The notes under the pieces were generated by a model, which saw only the letters and a program-made list of their open reading frames with translations, searched no databases and had not been told where the DNA came from. From Dryocola sp. LX212 (GTDB taxonomy: Bacteria; Pseudomonadota; Gammaproteobacteria; Enterobacterales; Enterobacteriaceae): DNA of 64,000 bases. Made by a program: the position numbers and the translations under genes. Where the stretch lies: contig CP167917.1 of assembly GCA_041504365.1 (NCBI GenBank), forward strand, positions 3,472,001 through 3,536,000. The letters run 5' to 3'. Shown here piece after piece: positions 22,137 through 33,600 of this stretch; position 1 is the stretch's first letter, and every line of letters starts with the position of its first letter.

Positions 22137-22478
22137 ATGCGCTGTAAAACGCTGACTGCTGCCGCAGCGGTTCTTCTTATGTTGACCGCCGGCTGTTCCA
22201 CTCTGGAGCGAGTGGTTTACCGCCCCGATATCAACCAGGGGAACTACCTGACACCGAATGACGTGTCGAAGATCCGCACAGGTATGACCCAACAGCAGGT
22301 TGCTTATGCCCTGGGTACGCCGATGATGAGCGATCCGTTTGGTACCAACACCTGGTTCTACGTGTTCCGCCAGCAGCCTGGCCATGAAAGCGTGACTCAG
22401 CAAACGCTGACCCTAACCTTCAACAGCAGCGGCGTACTGACTAATATCGACAACAAGCCGAAGCTGGAAAAAAAGTAG
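22137..22478 (+). CDS. bamE: outer membrane protein assembly factor BamE (SmpA)
   Basis: 113 residues, as in E. coli. The signal peptide ends with lipobox LTAGC. The mature domain carries [23 protein letters not shown]-like SmpA/OmlA features (split here as [11 protein letters not shown] and GTPMMSDPF) used in contacting BamD and phosphatidylglycerol. A small lipoprotein of the BAM complex. Followed by a hairpin terminator shared with ratB. Confidence 0.97.
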   Translation: MRCKTLTAAAAVLLMLTAGCSTLERVVYRPDINQGNYLTPNDVSKIRTGMTQQQVAYALGTPMMSDPFGTNTWFYVFRQQPGHESVTQQTLTLTFNSSGVLTNIDNKPKLEKK

Positions 22479-22498
22479 TCCGCTAGCTTGCTGATCGA

Positions 22499-22526
22499 AA
22501 AAGGCGCCAAAGGCGCCTTTTTTATG
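22499..22526. terminator. terminator between bamE and ratB
   Basis: Perfect stem AAGGCGCC / GGCGCCTT with a three-base loop, T run on the right and A run on the left, so usable from both sides. Confidence 0.87.
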
Positions 22527-22543
22527 TTTCCGATAGGGGCAAA

Positions 22544-22837
22544 TTACTCTTTCTTCGTGGCTTTCTCCGCGCGCTGACGACGAAGCTCCTTTGGATCCGC
22601 AATTAGCGGGCGGTAGATCTCCACCCTGTCTGCGTCATTAAGCACGTCAGAAAGTTTTACCGGGCGGCTATAGACGCCCACTTTGTTTTTAGCCAGATCG
22701 ATATCGCTGCGCAGCTCTAGCAGGCCCGAAGCAATAATTGCCTGCTCCACTGTGCTACCAGCGGGCAGCGAAACTCGCCGCAGGTACTGCTTCTGTGGCA
22801 GGGCGTAAACCACCTCAACGCAGATGTCAGGCGACAC
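22544..22837 (-). CDS. ratB: RnfH/RatB ubiquitin-fold protein
   Basis: 97 residues with a beta-grasp (ubiquitin-like, UPF0125/RnfH) fold; cellular role unsettled. Conserved parts: [62 protein letters not shown]. The most likely start is a GTG that lies inside the last codons of ratA (11-bp overlap), giving the family length; the open frame continues further upstream only because it runs antiparallel to nothing but ratA. Paired with ratA as in the RatAB arrangement of E. coli. Confidence 0.88.
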   Translation of the reverse strand: MSPDICVEVVYALPQKQYLRRVSLPAGSTVEQAIIASGLLELRSDIDLAKNKVGVYSRPVKLSDVLNDADRVEIYRPLIADPKELRRQRAEKATKKE

Positions 22838-23264
22838 GGTAAACCTCTTTTGCCCGCACGGTGAACGCCTGTACCATGCTTCCGGCAAGCTCTTTGAAGA
22901 TGCGGCCAAACGCCAGCTCAATCAGCTTGTTGGTAAACTCAAAATCAAGCTGGAACTCAATGCGGCAGGCTTCTTCACTGAGCGGCGTAAACCTCCAGCC
23001 GCCCATCAGAGATTTGAAGGGGCCGTCGACCAGGTGCATCAGAATGCTCTGGTTGCTGTGAAGCGTATTACGGGTAGTAAAAGTTTTGCTGATCCCCGCT
23101 TTGGATACGTCAACCGCGGCGGTCATCTGGTCCGGGGAGGCGTCGATAACCCGGCTGCCGGTGCAACCAGGTAAAAAGTCCGGGTAGGATTTCACGTCAT
23201 TCACTAACTGATACATCTGCTCGGCGCTGTAGGGCACCAGAGCAGTACGACTGATCTGCGGCAT
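22827..23264 (-). CDS. ratA: RatA, START/coenzyme Q-binding domain protein
   Basis: 145 residues, a polyketide-cyclase/START-like fold. Two functions are proposed for the family: the E. coli protein was described as an inhibitor of 70S formation (ribosome association toxin), whereas its relatives (Coq10) bind ubiquinone. Conserved stretch [17 protein letters not shown] and [13 protein letters not shown] are clear. Upstream of ratB with overlapping frames and divergent from smpB, the same order as in E. coli. Confidence 0.93.
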   Translation of the reverse strand: MPQISRTALVPYSAEQMYQLVNDVKSYPDFLPGCTGSRVIDASPDQMTAAVDVSKAGISKTFTTRNTLHSNQSILMHLVDGPFKSLMGGWRFTPLSEEACRIEFQLDFEFTNKLIELAFGRIFKELAGSMVQAFTVRAKEVYRVA

Positions 23265-23418
23265 AGCATTTCCTGTGGGTCATCCAACGCATAAATAATA
23301 ACATTTATCCTCACGCAATGAAAAACTCTCGGCGCCGGGCATGCTAAGATATCTGCTTTCCGCCCGTGAGCTACGCGGGGTGTCTTTGAACTCTTGATTG
23401 CGTATACTGAGCAGCACT

Positions 23419-23901
23419 ATGACTAAGAAAAAAGCAAACAAACCAGGCTCAGCCACCATTGCGCAGAATAAGCGCGCCCGTCACGAATATTTTATCGAAG
23501 ATGAATTTGAAGCGGGCCTCGTACTGCAAGGCTGGGAAGTAAAATCTCTGCGTGCCGGGAAGGCGAACATCAGCGACAGCTACGTCATTTTGATCGACGG
23601 CGAAGCATTCCTGTTTGGAGCTAACTTCATCCCGCTGAATGTGGCCTCAAGCCATGTTGTCTGCGACCCAACGCGTACCCGTAAACTGCTGCTGAACCAG
23701 CGCGAGCTGGATAACCTCTATGGCAGCATCAACCGCGATGGCTACACCGTGGTCGCCCTCTCTCTGTACTGGAAAAATGCCTGGTGCAAAGTGAAAATCG
23801 GCGTCGCCAAAGGTAAAAAGCAGTACGACAAGCGTACCGATCTTAAAGATCGTGAATGGGCGGTAGATAAAGCGCGCATTATGAAACACGCCGGTCGCTA
23901 A
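23419..23901 (+). CDS. smpB: SsrA-binding protein SmpB
   Basis: 160 residues, as in E. coli. SmpB binds the tRNA-like part of tmRNA and takes it into stalled ribosomes; its C-terminal tail ([15 protein letters not shown]) enters the empty mRNA channel. The start MTKKKANK is chosen by homology over an upstream in-frame codon. In K-12 ssrA follows at once; here about 18 kb of adhesin locus separate the two partners. Confidence 0.98.
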   Translation: MTKKKANKPGSATIAQNKRARHEYFIEDEFEAGLVLQGWEVKSLRAGKANISDSYVILIDGEAFLFGANFIPLNVASSHVVCDPTRTRKLLLNQRELDNLYGSINRDGYTVVALSLYWKNAWCKVKIGVAKGKKQYDKRTDLKDREWAVDKARIMKHAGR

Positions 23902-23910
23902 TTGCTTTCC

Positions 23911-23943
23911 TGCTGGCCCTTAATGCTAAGGGCCAGCATTAAA
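23911..23943 (+). terminator. smpB terminator
   Basis: Perfect 12-bp stem TGCTGGCCCTTA / TAAGGGCCAGCA with loop ATGC and a short TT-rich tail, 10 bp after the smpB stop. Confidence 0.78.
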
Positions 23944-24623
23944 TCTTCCATATTTATTTGCCATTACATCAAGCATGTACTAGCACCAAATAATGACACC
24001 TGCAACGCAAAAATTAATTTCAGCAATAAAAATGTCGAAGGATATATGATATTGTATATTTCGCCTTTGGCTCATTTTGACGAAGTTGGCATTTTTACAA
24101 TTTAGTGAAATAAATCCCCAGCCTCACACTTAAGTATTAGTCATTTTTTCTGGCTAATACCCACACACCTTTTATGCATAATACCCGCACAATTGCGAAG
24201 TATAGCGTAGATAATTTTACCTGCCTGATTTTTAAATAAAACCATTAAAATCAGCAAGATAACATCATATAAACTTCTACAACCTTACCTCCCTTTGTAC
24301 ATGTCATTTTTTCGCATCGTTACACCGCCCAAACTTCATCATTACTTAACTATTAATTAAACACAGCTTCATTTGCGCTTTGTTTTATTCCTGTCTATAT
24401 CATCAATAGCCCGGATTAAAAAAGTTAATGCATTATGATTCTTAGATTTAATTAAGAACGGTCGCGCCCAACAAAACCACTATTTATCCCCTCTGTAAGC
24501 CAGCATTTTTTGCTGGCAGGGATCGTGCGCCCTTAATTTAACTGATGCCTATCCCGGGAAAGTTTACTTACTTAAGTTCCGTTTAAGACTACACCCACGT
24601 TCATCCCGAATGGAGTGATAACA
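23944..24623 (+). promoter_or_regulatory. long AT-rich regulatory region upstream of bapA
   Basis: About 680 bp with no convincing gene and a much lower GC than the flanking coding DNA. It contains many TAAT/ATTA stretches and a GCCAGCA-TTTTT-TGCTGGC inverted repeat (24499-24517). A 67-codon frame starting at 23902 has no ribosome site and is not credible. Salmonella bapA is activated by CsgD and such AT-rich DNA is often bound by H-NS, so this is probably the control region, but I cannot place a promoter with confidence. GGAG at 24612-24615 is the ribosome site for bapA. Confidence 0.5.
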
Positions 24624-27600
24624 ATGCGATCAATATCCGTCATCTCAAAATTAACCGGCGTAACTAATAACGTTGAAGCCTCTGAAATTACGCTGAATGC
24701 GCCGTCGATTGTCGAGCTTAAGGCCGAACGTGCCGATATCGCCAGCATTGTGCGCTCCAACCAGGACATGATCGTTACGCTGCGTGACGGTGAAGTTATC
24801 ACCGTTAAAAACTTCTATGCGTACGCCGATCAAGGTGGTAACCAGCTGGTGCTGGAGGACAGTAACGGTGCGCTGTGGTGGGTACAGGATACCTCAGGGG
24901 GCTTCCATTTCGAATCCATTGCCAACATTGATGAGCTGATGACCGCCACGGGTGCGCACTCAGAAGGAGGCGCTATCTGGCCGTGGGTACTGGGCGGCGT
25001 AGCCGTTGCTGCAGGAATCGGTATCGCAGCCGGTAGCGGAGGCGGCGGAGGTGGTGGCAGTGACGATTCAAATAATGGCGGCAATGGCGGCAACGACGGC
25101 GGTGGTGATGGCGGTGGTGATGGTGATAACGGCAGTCCCGGTGGCTCCAACGGTGATACTACCCCTCCTACAGCCCCAGCAAATCTTGCCGTATCTGGCG
25201 ACGGTAAAACTGTAACCGGTACCGCTGAGCCTGGAAGTACCGTCACCGTTAAAGACGGCAACGGCCAGATAATAGGTAAGGGCACGGCGGGCAGCGATGG
25301 TCACTTTACGATCCCGGTGACTAATCCGCAGATCGGCGGCGAAAAGCTGGACGTAACCGCAACCGACAAAGCAGGAAATACCGGCCCGGCAGCTACTGTC
25401 ACCGCACCTGATGTCCCGGCGCCGGCTACGCCTGAGATCGCCAGTATCATCGATGATATTGCACCAAACGCGGGCATTACTGCCAAAAATCAGGCAACCG
25501 ATGACAACACCCCTACCCTGCAGGGTTACGGGACCGCCGGTTCGATCGTGCATATTTATGACAATGGCAAAGAAATTGGCACCGCCGCTGTGAACGCTCA
25601 GGGTAACTGGAATTTCACTCCTGGCAGCGCTTTAGCCGACGGCAGCCACGCATTAACGGCGATCGCCGTTAATGTAAGAGGAGAAAGCGGCCCTTCCGCC
25701 AGCTACACAATCATCGTTGATACTACAGCCCCGGATGCCCCTTCTATCGATCCGCTGCTGGATAAAGTAGGTGCCGTTACCGGCGTGATTGGCACTAACA
25801 GCCCAACGGATGAGTCAAAGCCGGTCATCAGCGGCAAAGGCGAACCTGGTGATACCGTTACCCTGTCCGATAACGGAAAGGTCATTGCCCAAATCAAAGT
25901 CGACAGCAGCGGGAACTGGACGTTTACCCCGAAAGGCCCGTTAGCGGAAGGTTCACACAGCATCACCCTGCAGCAAACCGACCCGGCAGGAAACGTCAGC
26001 GTGACGAAAACCCTGCCCACCTTCACCGTCGACACAACACCGCCAGCAGCACCAACAGCCTTAACCGTATCGGCAGACGGTAAAACCGTCACGGGCACCG
26101 CTGAGGTTGGCAGCACTGTAACAATCAAAGACGGCATCGGAAACGTCATCGGTACTGGCACCGCAGGGAGCAATGGACACTTTACTATTGCGGTTACTAC
26201 ACCGCAGATAAGTGGTGAAACGCTTGGTGTCTCTGCGACAGACAAAGCGGGCAATACCAGCCCATCAGCCACCGTCTCCGCACCGGATATCCCTCTGCCC
26301 GCGACGCCAGAAATAGCCAATATCATCGATGACGTCGCGCCAATTGCCGGCATTACCCCCAATAATCAGCAGACGGACGACAGCACCCCTACCCTGCAGG
26401 GCTACGGCACCGCCGGTTCAGTTGTGCATATCTACGATAACGGCACAGAAATCGGCACTGCCGATGTGAACGATCAGGGCAACTGGAGCTTTACGCCGGG
26501 CAGCGCCCTGGCCGACGGCAGCCATGCGTTTACGGCGGTAGCGGTCAATATCAAGGGGGAAAGCTCTCCTTCTGCAAGCTACACCGTCGTTGTTGATACC
26601 ATTGCTCCGGATGCGCCAACCGTCACCCCGCTGGTCGATAACGCGGGCACCATTACAGGAGCCATCGGTACCAACGCGCCTACGGACGAATCGAAACCAG
26701 CGCTTAACGGTAAAGGAGAGCCGGGCGATACCGTCACTATCTACGACAACAATGTCATGATTGCGCAGGTAACGGTAAACAGCGAAGGCAACTGGACATA
26801 TACCCCGACAGACCCGCTGGCAGACGGCACTCATACTATCACCCTGGAACAGGCAGACCCGGCAGGTAACGTCAGCAGCACCACGACCCTGCCGACCTTT
26901 ACCATTGATACGACGCCGCCTGATGCCGCAACGGAACTTGCTACAAGCCTTGATGGCACTACAGTCAGCGGCACGGCAGAAGCTGGTGCAAGCATCAGCG
27001 TATACGACAGCAATGGTACATTCCTCGGTTCGGCAACCGTGGATACAGGGGGTAAGTTTACCGCCGATATCACCCCAGCCCAGACACAGGGCGGGAACCT
27101 GACGGTTAAAATAGAGGACGGTGCCGGGAACGTTGGCGACAACGCGACGGTTCCCGCCTCCAATTCCGGCTTCCCAACCGTCCCTGTGCTGGTTTCTGTA
27201 ACCGACGATACGGGAGCGATCGTCGGCACGATAAGCAGCGGCAGCGCGACCGATGACAGCACGCCGACCCTGGTCGGCACCGGAGAAGCGGGCAGCACGG
27301 TCACTATTTTAAACAACGGGGCTAGCATTGGCACGGCTCTCGTTAACGGGTCTGGGAACTGGACATTCACGCCAGATCCCGCTCTGGCAGACGGCACCTA
27401 CAACCTCACCTTCAACGCGACAAACGACAAAGGCACCAGCGGCACATCTTCGTCCTTCACGCTGAGCGTTGACACGGCCCCCCCTGCCGACCCGGTAGTG
27501 CAGGCTGTTTCCGTAGATGGGTTAACGGTGACCGGGACAGCCGAGGCGGGCAGTCAGATCGCGATTAAAAACGCAGGCGGCGACACGATCGGCACCGCTA

Positions 27601-30600
27601 CCGCCGACGGTAGCGGTAATTTTAGCGTGACGATTTCACCGGCGCAGACCAATGGCGAAGCGCTCACGGCAACCGCAACTGACAAGGCAGGTAACGCCAG
27701 CGGCGCGACAAATTTCAACGCGCTTGATAATACGGCCCCAACAGCACCAGGCGATCTCGTCGTATCTGCTGATGGCCTTCATGTCACCGGCACCGCAGAG
27801 CCAGGCAGCACGGTCATTATCAAAGACGCTGATAACAAAGTCCTGGGCACAGGCCAGGCCGACCCGGTCACCGGCGCTTTCGATATATCTCCGTTGGATC
27901 CTGCCCAGACTAACGGTGAAGTGCTTACCGTAAATGCGACAGACGGTGCGGGAAACACCAGCCCGGACGGCAACGTAGTCGCCCAGGACTCCACCCTTCC
28001 GCAAGCGCCGACGGGCGTAGCTGTCTCCGACGACGGTACGACGGTGACGGGCACCGCCGAAGCGGGTAGCACCGTCACCGTCAAAGATGATACCGGCACC
28101 ACAATTGGCGAAGGTAAGGCCGACGATAAAGGCAGCTTCAGCGTACCGATTACCCCGCCGCAGACCAACGGCGAAACGCTGGACGTGACGGCAACGGATA
28201 AAGCGGGCAATACGGGTCCGGCTGCCGAAACGACCGCCCCGGACCTCACCGCACCAGATACGCCGGTTATTTCAGCCGTTATTGATAATGTGGATACCGT
28301 CACCGGTAACGTCATCAGCGGGCAGCCAACCAATGACGACAGGCCCCAGATCACCGGCACAGCAGACGTTGGCTCAACCGTGAATATCTATGACAACGGC
28401 ACGCTTCTCACCAGCATTGTCATCGACGGCACGGGAACCTGGAGCTTTACCCCAGCCATCGCGCTGGGTCAGGGCCTGCATAATCTGACCGTTACGGCTT
28501 CCGATGCCGCAGGCAACACCAGCCCGGCGGCTACATTCAGCTTCGTCGTGGATACCGTAAGGCCGCTCGCGGCAACGATCACGCAGATCAGCGACGACGT
28601 GGGAACCCTCACGGGCACCGTTGCTAATAACGGCGTCAGCAACGATCCAACGCCAACCCTTAGCGGTACGGGCGAACCAAACACCTTTGTAAGCATTTAC
28701 GATGGCGATACGCTGCTGACTACCCTGACAGTGGGCGACTCGGGAACCTGGACCTACACCACGGCGAACAGGGCTGACGGCGTACACAGCTTCACGGTCA
28801 CCGCTGCGGATGGGGCTGGTAACACCACGCCTCGTTCCGACGTTTACACCGTTACCATCGACACCGGCATTCCGGCAACGCCTGCGTTTACCAACGCGTT
28901 CGATAACGCAGGCTCGGTGACAACCCCGCTGCTCAGCGGCGCGGTGACCGATGATACCCAGCCGCAGTTCAACGGCACGGGGGCCAGCGGTTCGACCATT
29001 ACGCTGTATGAAGGCACAACGGCCATCGGCACCGCAACCGTAGACGGCAGCGGCAACTGGACCATTACCCCTGCACAGCCGTTAAGCGAAGGGGCGCACT
29101 CGCTAACAGCCATCGCCTCTGACGCAGCCGGTAACGCCAGTCCGGCAGCAGGCTTTACCCTGACGGTGGATACCACCCCTCCTGGCGCACCGCAAATCCT
29201 TTTGGCGCAGGGAGATGTAGCCGGTACGCCTGCCGATATTACCAACGGTGGCAGCACGCAAAGCGGCGATCCGCTTCTCTCCGGGAAAGGCGAAGCGGGC
29301 GCGAAAATTGAGATCTTTGAGAATGGCGTCTCATTGGGCACCACTACCGTGCTGGGTGACGGCACATGGTCCCTCACGCCAGCACCGGCTCTGGGACAGG
29401 GCACACACACGCTGACCGCGGTCGCAACGGATGTTGCAGGCAACGCCGGTGTTCCTTCCGCAGGCTTTACGCTGACGGTCGACAACGTGGTGCCTGACGC
29501 GCCACAAGCGCCGGTTATCAACGATGACCAGGCGCCAGGGTTGGGCACCGTCGCCCCGGATGGTGAAACCAACGACACCACGCCAATCTTTACCGGAACG
29601 GGTACGGCTGGCGATACCATCACGATCTATAACAACGGTACGACAGAGCTGGGCAGCGCGACGGTCCGTGCCGATGGCACATGGAGCGTCACACCTGCCA
29701 CGCCGCTGCCGGAAGGCACCTATAACATCACCGCGGTTGCAACGGACCCGGCAGGTAACAGTAGCCAGCCGTCCAATACGGTCAGTTTCGATGTGGATAC
29801 GTCGGCTCCTGATACGCCAGAAATTACGTTCGCAAACGATAATGTTGGCGATCTCACGGGCAACCAGATTAGCGGCAGCACTACCGATGACAACCTTCCT
29901 GCTTTCCAGGGGATGGGCAACGAAGGCGACACCATCACGCTTTATAACGGTACCAATGTTATCGGCACGGCGGTAGTGACCACGGGTGGTGTCTGGACGA
30001 TTACCCCCTCTACACCGTTGCCTGACGGTGCCTACAGCCTGACCGCAACGGCCACAGATCCTGCTGGCAACATCAGCCTGGTATCGAATACGTTTGATCT
30101 CATCGTTAATACCACGCCGCTGAACGCACCGGTCCTGAACGCAGCGGTAGACGACGACGTGCCAGCCACACCGATTCAACTGCTCGACGGCAGCGCCACC
30201 AACGACTCCACGCCAACCCTGAGCGGCACCGGCACCGTGGGCAGCACCATTACCGTTTATGAAAACGACGGGACTACCGCGCTGGGCAGCGCTGTGGTCG
30301 GTGCGGATGGCACCTGGACGATTACTACTTCAACGCTCGCAGACGGCGAGCATACGCTGAAACTGGGTGCGACCAATGCGGCTGGCAACGTCATTGCACC
30401 AGCGGAAGCCATCAGCATCACCGTGGATAACACGCCGCCGGATGCGCCTGTTGTTACGGCTCCGACCGATCCTACCGGAACCTTGATTAGCGGCACGGCG
30501 GAAGCCGGAAGCACGGTAATTATCAAAGATGCCCAGGGGAATATATTAGGCAGCGCCGTAACCGATGGAACGCCGGGGCCAGGCGCTACCGGCAACTGGA

Positions 30601-33600
30601 CGGTAACTGTCTTCCCGGCACAAACCAGGGGAGGGGCACTAACGGCAACCGCACAGGATCCGGCGGGCAACCAAAGCGGTGAAACAGGGTTTACTGCGGT
30701 AACATCCGGCCTTCCTCAGCCGCCGGTGATCAATACCGTGGCGGACGATGCTGGCACAATTGTCGGCAACCTCACAAACGGCGCAAGCACCGACGATACC
30801 CTGCCAACGCTAACCGGATCGGGTGCGGCGGTTAACGCCATCGTTAATATCTATGTGGATGGTGTGTTATTCACCACGGTGGAAGCGGATAACCTCGGCA
30901 ACTGGAACTACCAGTTCACACAAGCGCTCGCCCAGGGGACACACACCTTTGCCGTCAGCCAGACGACAACGGATTTCCTGACCAGCGGCCAGTCGCCGCA
31001 GTTCACCATCGTCGTAGATACCGCTGCGCCAGCCATTCCGGCAATTACCTCAGTAACTGACGACGTCACGCCGGGAACCGGCCTGCTGAACAGCGATGAT
31101 GCCACTAACGACCCGCGCCCGACAATCACCGGTACCGGCGAGATTGGCTCGACTATTAATGTGCTCAGCGACGGCGTCTCCGTCGGCAGCGTTGTTGTTG
31201 GCCCTACGGGGAGCTGGAGCTTAATTCCCGGTGCCGACCTTCCTGATGGGCAGCATAACCTGACGGTAACCTCCACGGACTCCGCAGGAAACACAACCGT
31301 CTCTTCGGCCGGGTTCGTGGTGAACGTAGATACCACCCTCCCATCCGCCCCTGTTATCACGGCGGTGGCTGATGATGGCCCAACGCCTGGACCGGTTATC
31401 TCCGGCCAGCCAACCAATGACAATACGCCTACCCTGACCGGCACCGCGGAGCCGAACACCACGCTCACCGTCCGCGATAACGGCGTAATAATCGGCACGG
31501 TTAACGTCGATGGCACAGGCAACTGGAACTTTACGCCGACCACGCCGTTTACAGAGGGCAGTCATAATTTGACTCTTACCGCTACCGATGCAGCGGGCAA
31601 CGCTGGCCCTGCGTCCGCAGCATTCAACGTCGTGGTCGATACCGCAGCGCCTGTCGTTCCGGTCATTACCACGGTGATTGATGACCAGACGGTGATCGGC
31701 ACCGATACGACGTTGACCAACGGGCAGCTGACGAAAGACACCCTGCCGACACTGAACGGCACCAGCGAAGCCAACGCCATTGTGACTATTCGTGAGGGTG
31801 CCAACGTTATCGGCACGACCACGGCAGATGGCACCGGCAACTGGACCTTCACGCCAACCGCACCGCTCGGCCAGGGCAGCCACAGCCTGACCGTCACCGC
31901 AACCGATGTCGCCGGGAACATCAGTAATCCGTCATCTGCGTTTGCCATCGTGGTGGATTCTACGCCGCCAACGCCACCGGCCATCGTGACGGTTACGGAC
32001 AACACCGCACCGTCCATTGGGCCAGTGACCAGCGGCATCGCCACCAACGAAACTCGTCCGGCGCTGACCGGTACGGGAGAAGTCGGTGCGACTATCACCG
32101 TGTATAACGATGGCGCCGCTATCGGCACCACCACGGTCGGCGCTGGCGGAACCTGGAGCTTTACGCCAGCCACCGCGATCGCCAGCGGATCGCACAGCCT
32201 GACCGTCACCGCCACGGATTCTATCGGCAACATCAGCGCGCCTTCCGCCGGGTTTAACCTGGTGGTGGATATCGCAGCACCGGTTGCGCCGACAATAACC
32301 ACAGTGGCAGATGACGCGGGCACCGCCGTTGGCAACATTACCAGTGGGCAGACAACGGACGACGCGACACCGAAACTCACCGGCACGGCGGAAGCCAACG
32401 CCACGGTTAACATTTACGACAACGGGACGCTGATTGGCACCGCGCCTGCGGACGGCACGGGGGCCTGGACGTTCACGCCCGGCAATGCCCTCGGCAACGG
32501 CAGCCACATCTTTACGGCAACGTCTACCGATGTGGCGGGCAACGTAAGCCCGGCGACCGGCCCGTTCACGATAGTTGTGGACACGCAGGCACCCACCTCT
32601 CCGGTGGTCATCCAGGCGTTTGATGACGCCGCACCGGGCACCGGTCCGCTGGTCAGCGGCCAGACCACGAACGACAAACAGCCTCTGCTGAGCGGAACGG
32701 CGGAAGCGAACTCCACGGTCACCCTCTACGATAACGGCAATCTGCTGGGCACTACGACCACCAATGGTGCAGGCGCCTGGACCTTCACGCCAGGCACCGC
32801 GCTGGGCGAAGGAAGCCATACCTTTACCGCGACCTCCACGGACGCTGCGGGCAACGTCGGGCCAATTTCCGGTAATTTCAGCCTGGTTATCGACAGCGTT
32901 GCGCCAACCCTGCCGGTGCTGGTAACGGTTGTGGACGATGTGGCGGGCGGCGTATTTAACGGGCCGCTCACCAACGGGCAGGCGACCAACGATACACGCC
33001 CTACCCTGAACGGTACCGGCGAAACGGGCAGCACCCTCTCCATTTACGACGGCAGCACGCTGCTCGGTACCACAACCGTAGTCAACGGTGCCTGGACATT
33101 TACCCCCACCACACCGCTGACGGCAGGATCCCACACGCTGACCGCCATCGCCACGGATGCTGCCGGGAACGCCAGCGCCGCAACGGCTGGTTTCACCCTG
33201 GTGGTGGATGCCACCGTGCCGGCTACCCCCGCCATCACTTCGATTGTCGATGATGTTGGGCCAAACGTCGGCGCAATTGGCAGCCTGCCAACCAACGACG
33301 CGCAGCCTACGCTTAACGGCACGGCGGAAGCGGGCGCGACGGTCAGCATTTACGATAATGGCCTGCTTCTCACCACCGTCACGGCCAACGGCAGCGGCAG
33401 CTGGACTTATACCCCAACGGCAGCGCTTGCTCAGGGTAACCACACCTTTACCGTCACCGCAACGGACCCGGCGGGTAACACCAGCTCCACCAGCCTGCCT
33501 GCGGCGATCGTTGTGGATACCGTGGCGCCGGGGGCACCAACGGGTATCACGGTGAACGCCACGGGGACCAGCGTCACGGGGACTGCCGAAGCGGGCAGCA

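Noticed and set aside
23902-24105. 67-codon frame directly after smpB
   Set aside because: It starts at the smpB stop, runs through the terminator hairpin, has no ribosome site and lies in AT-rich non-coding DNA.
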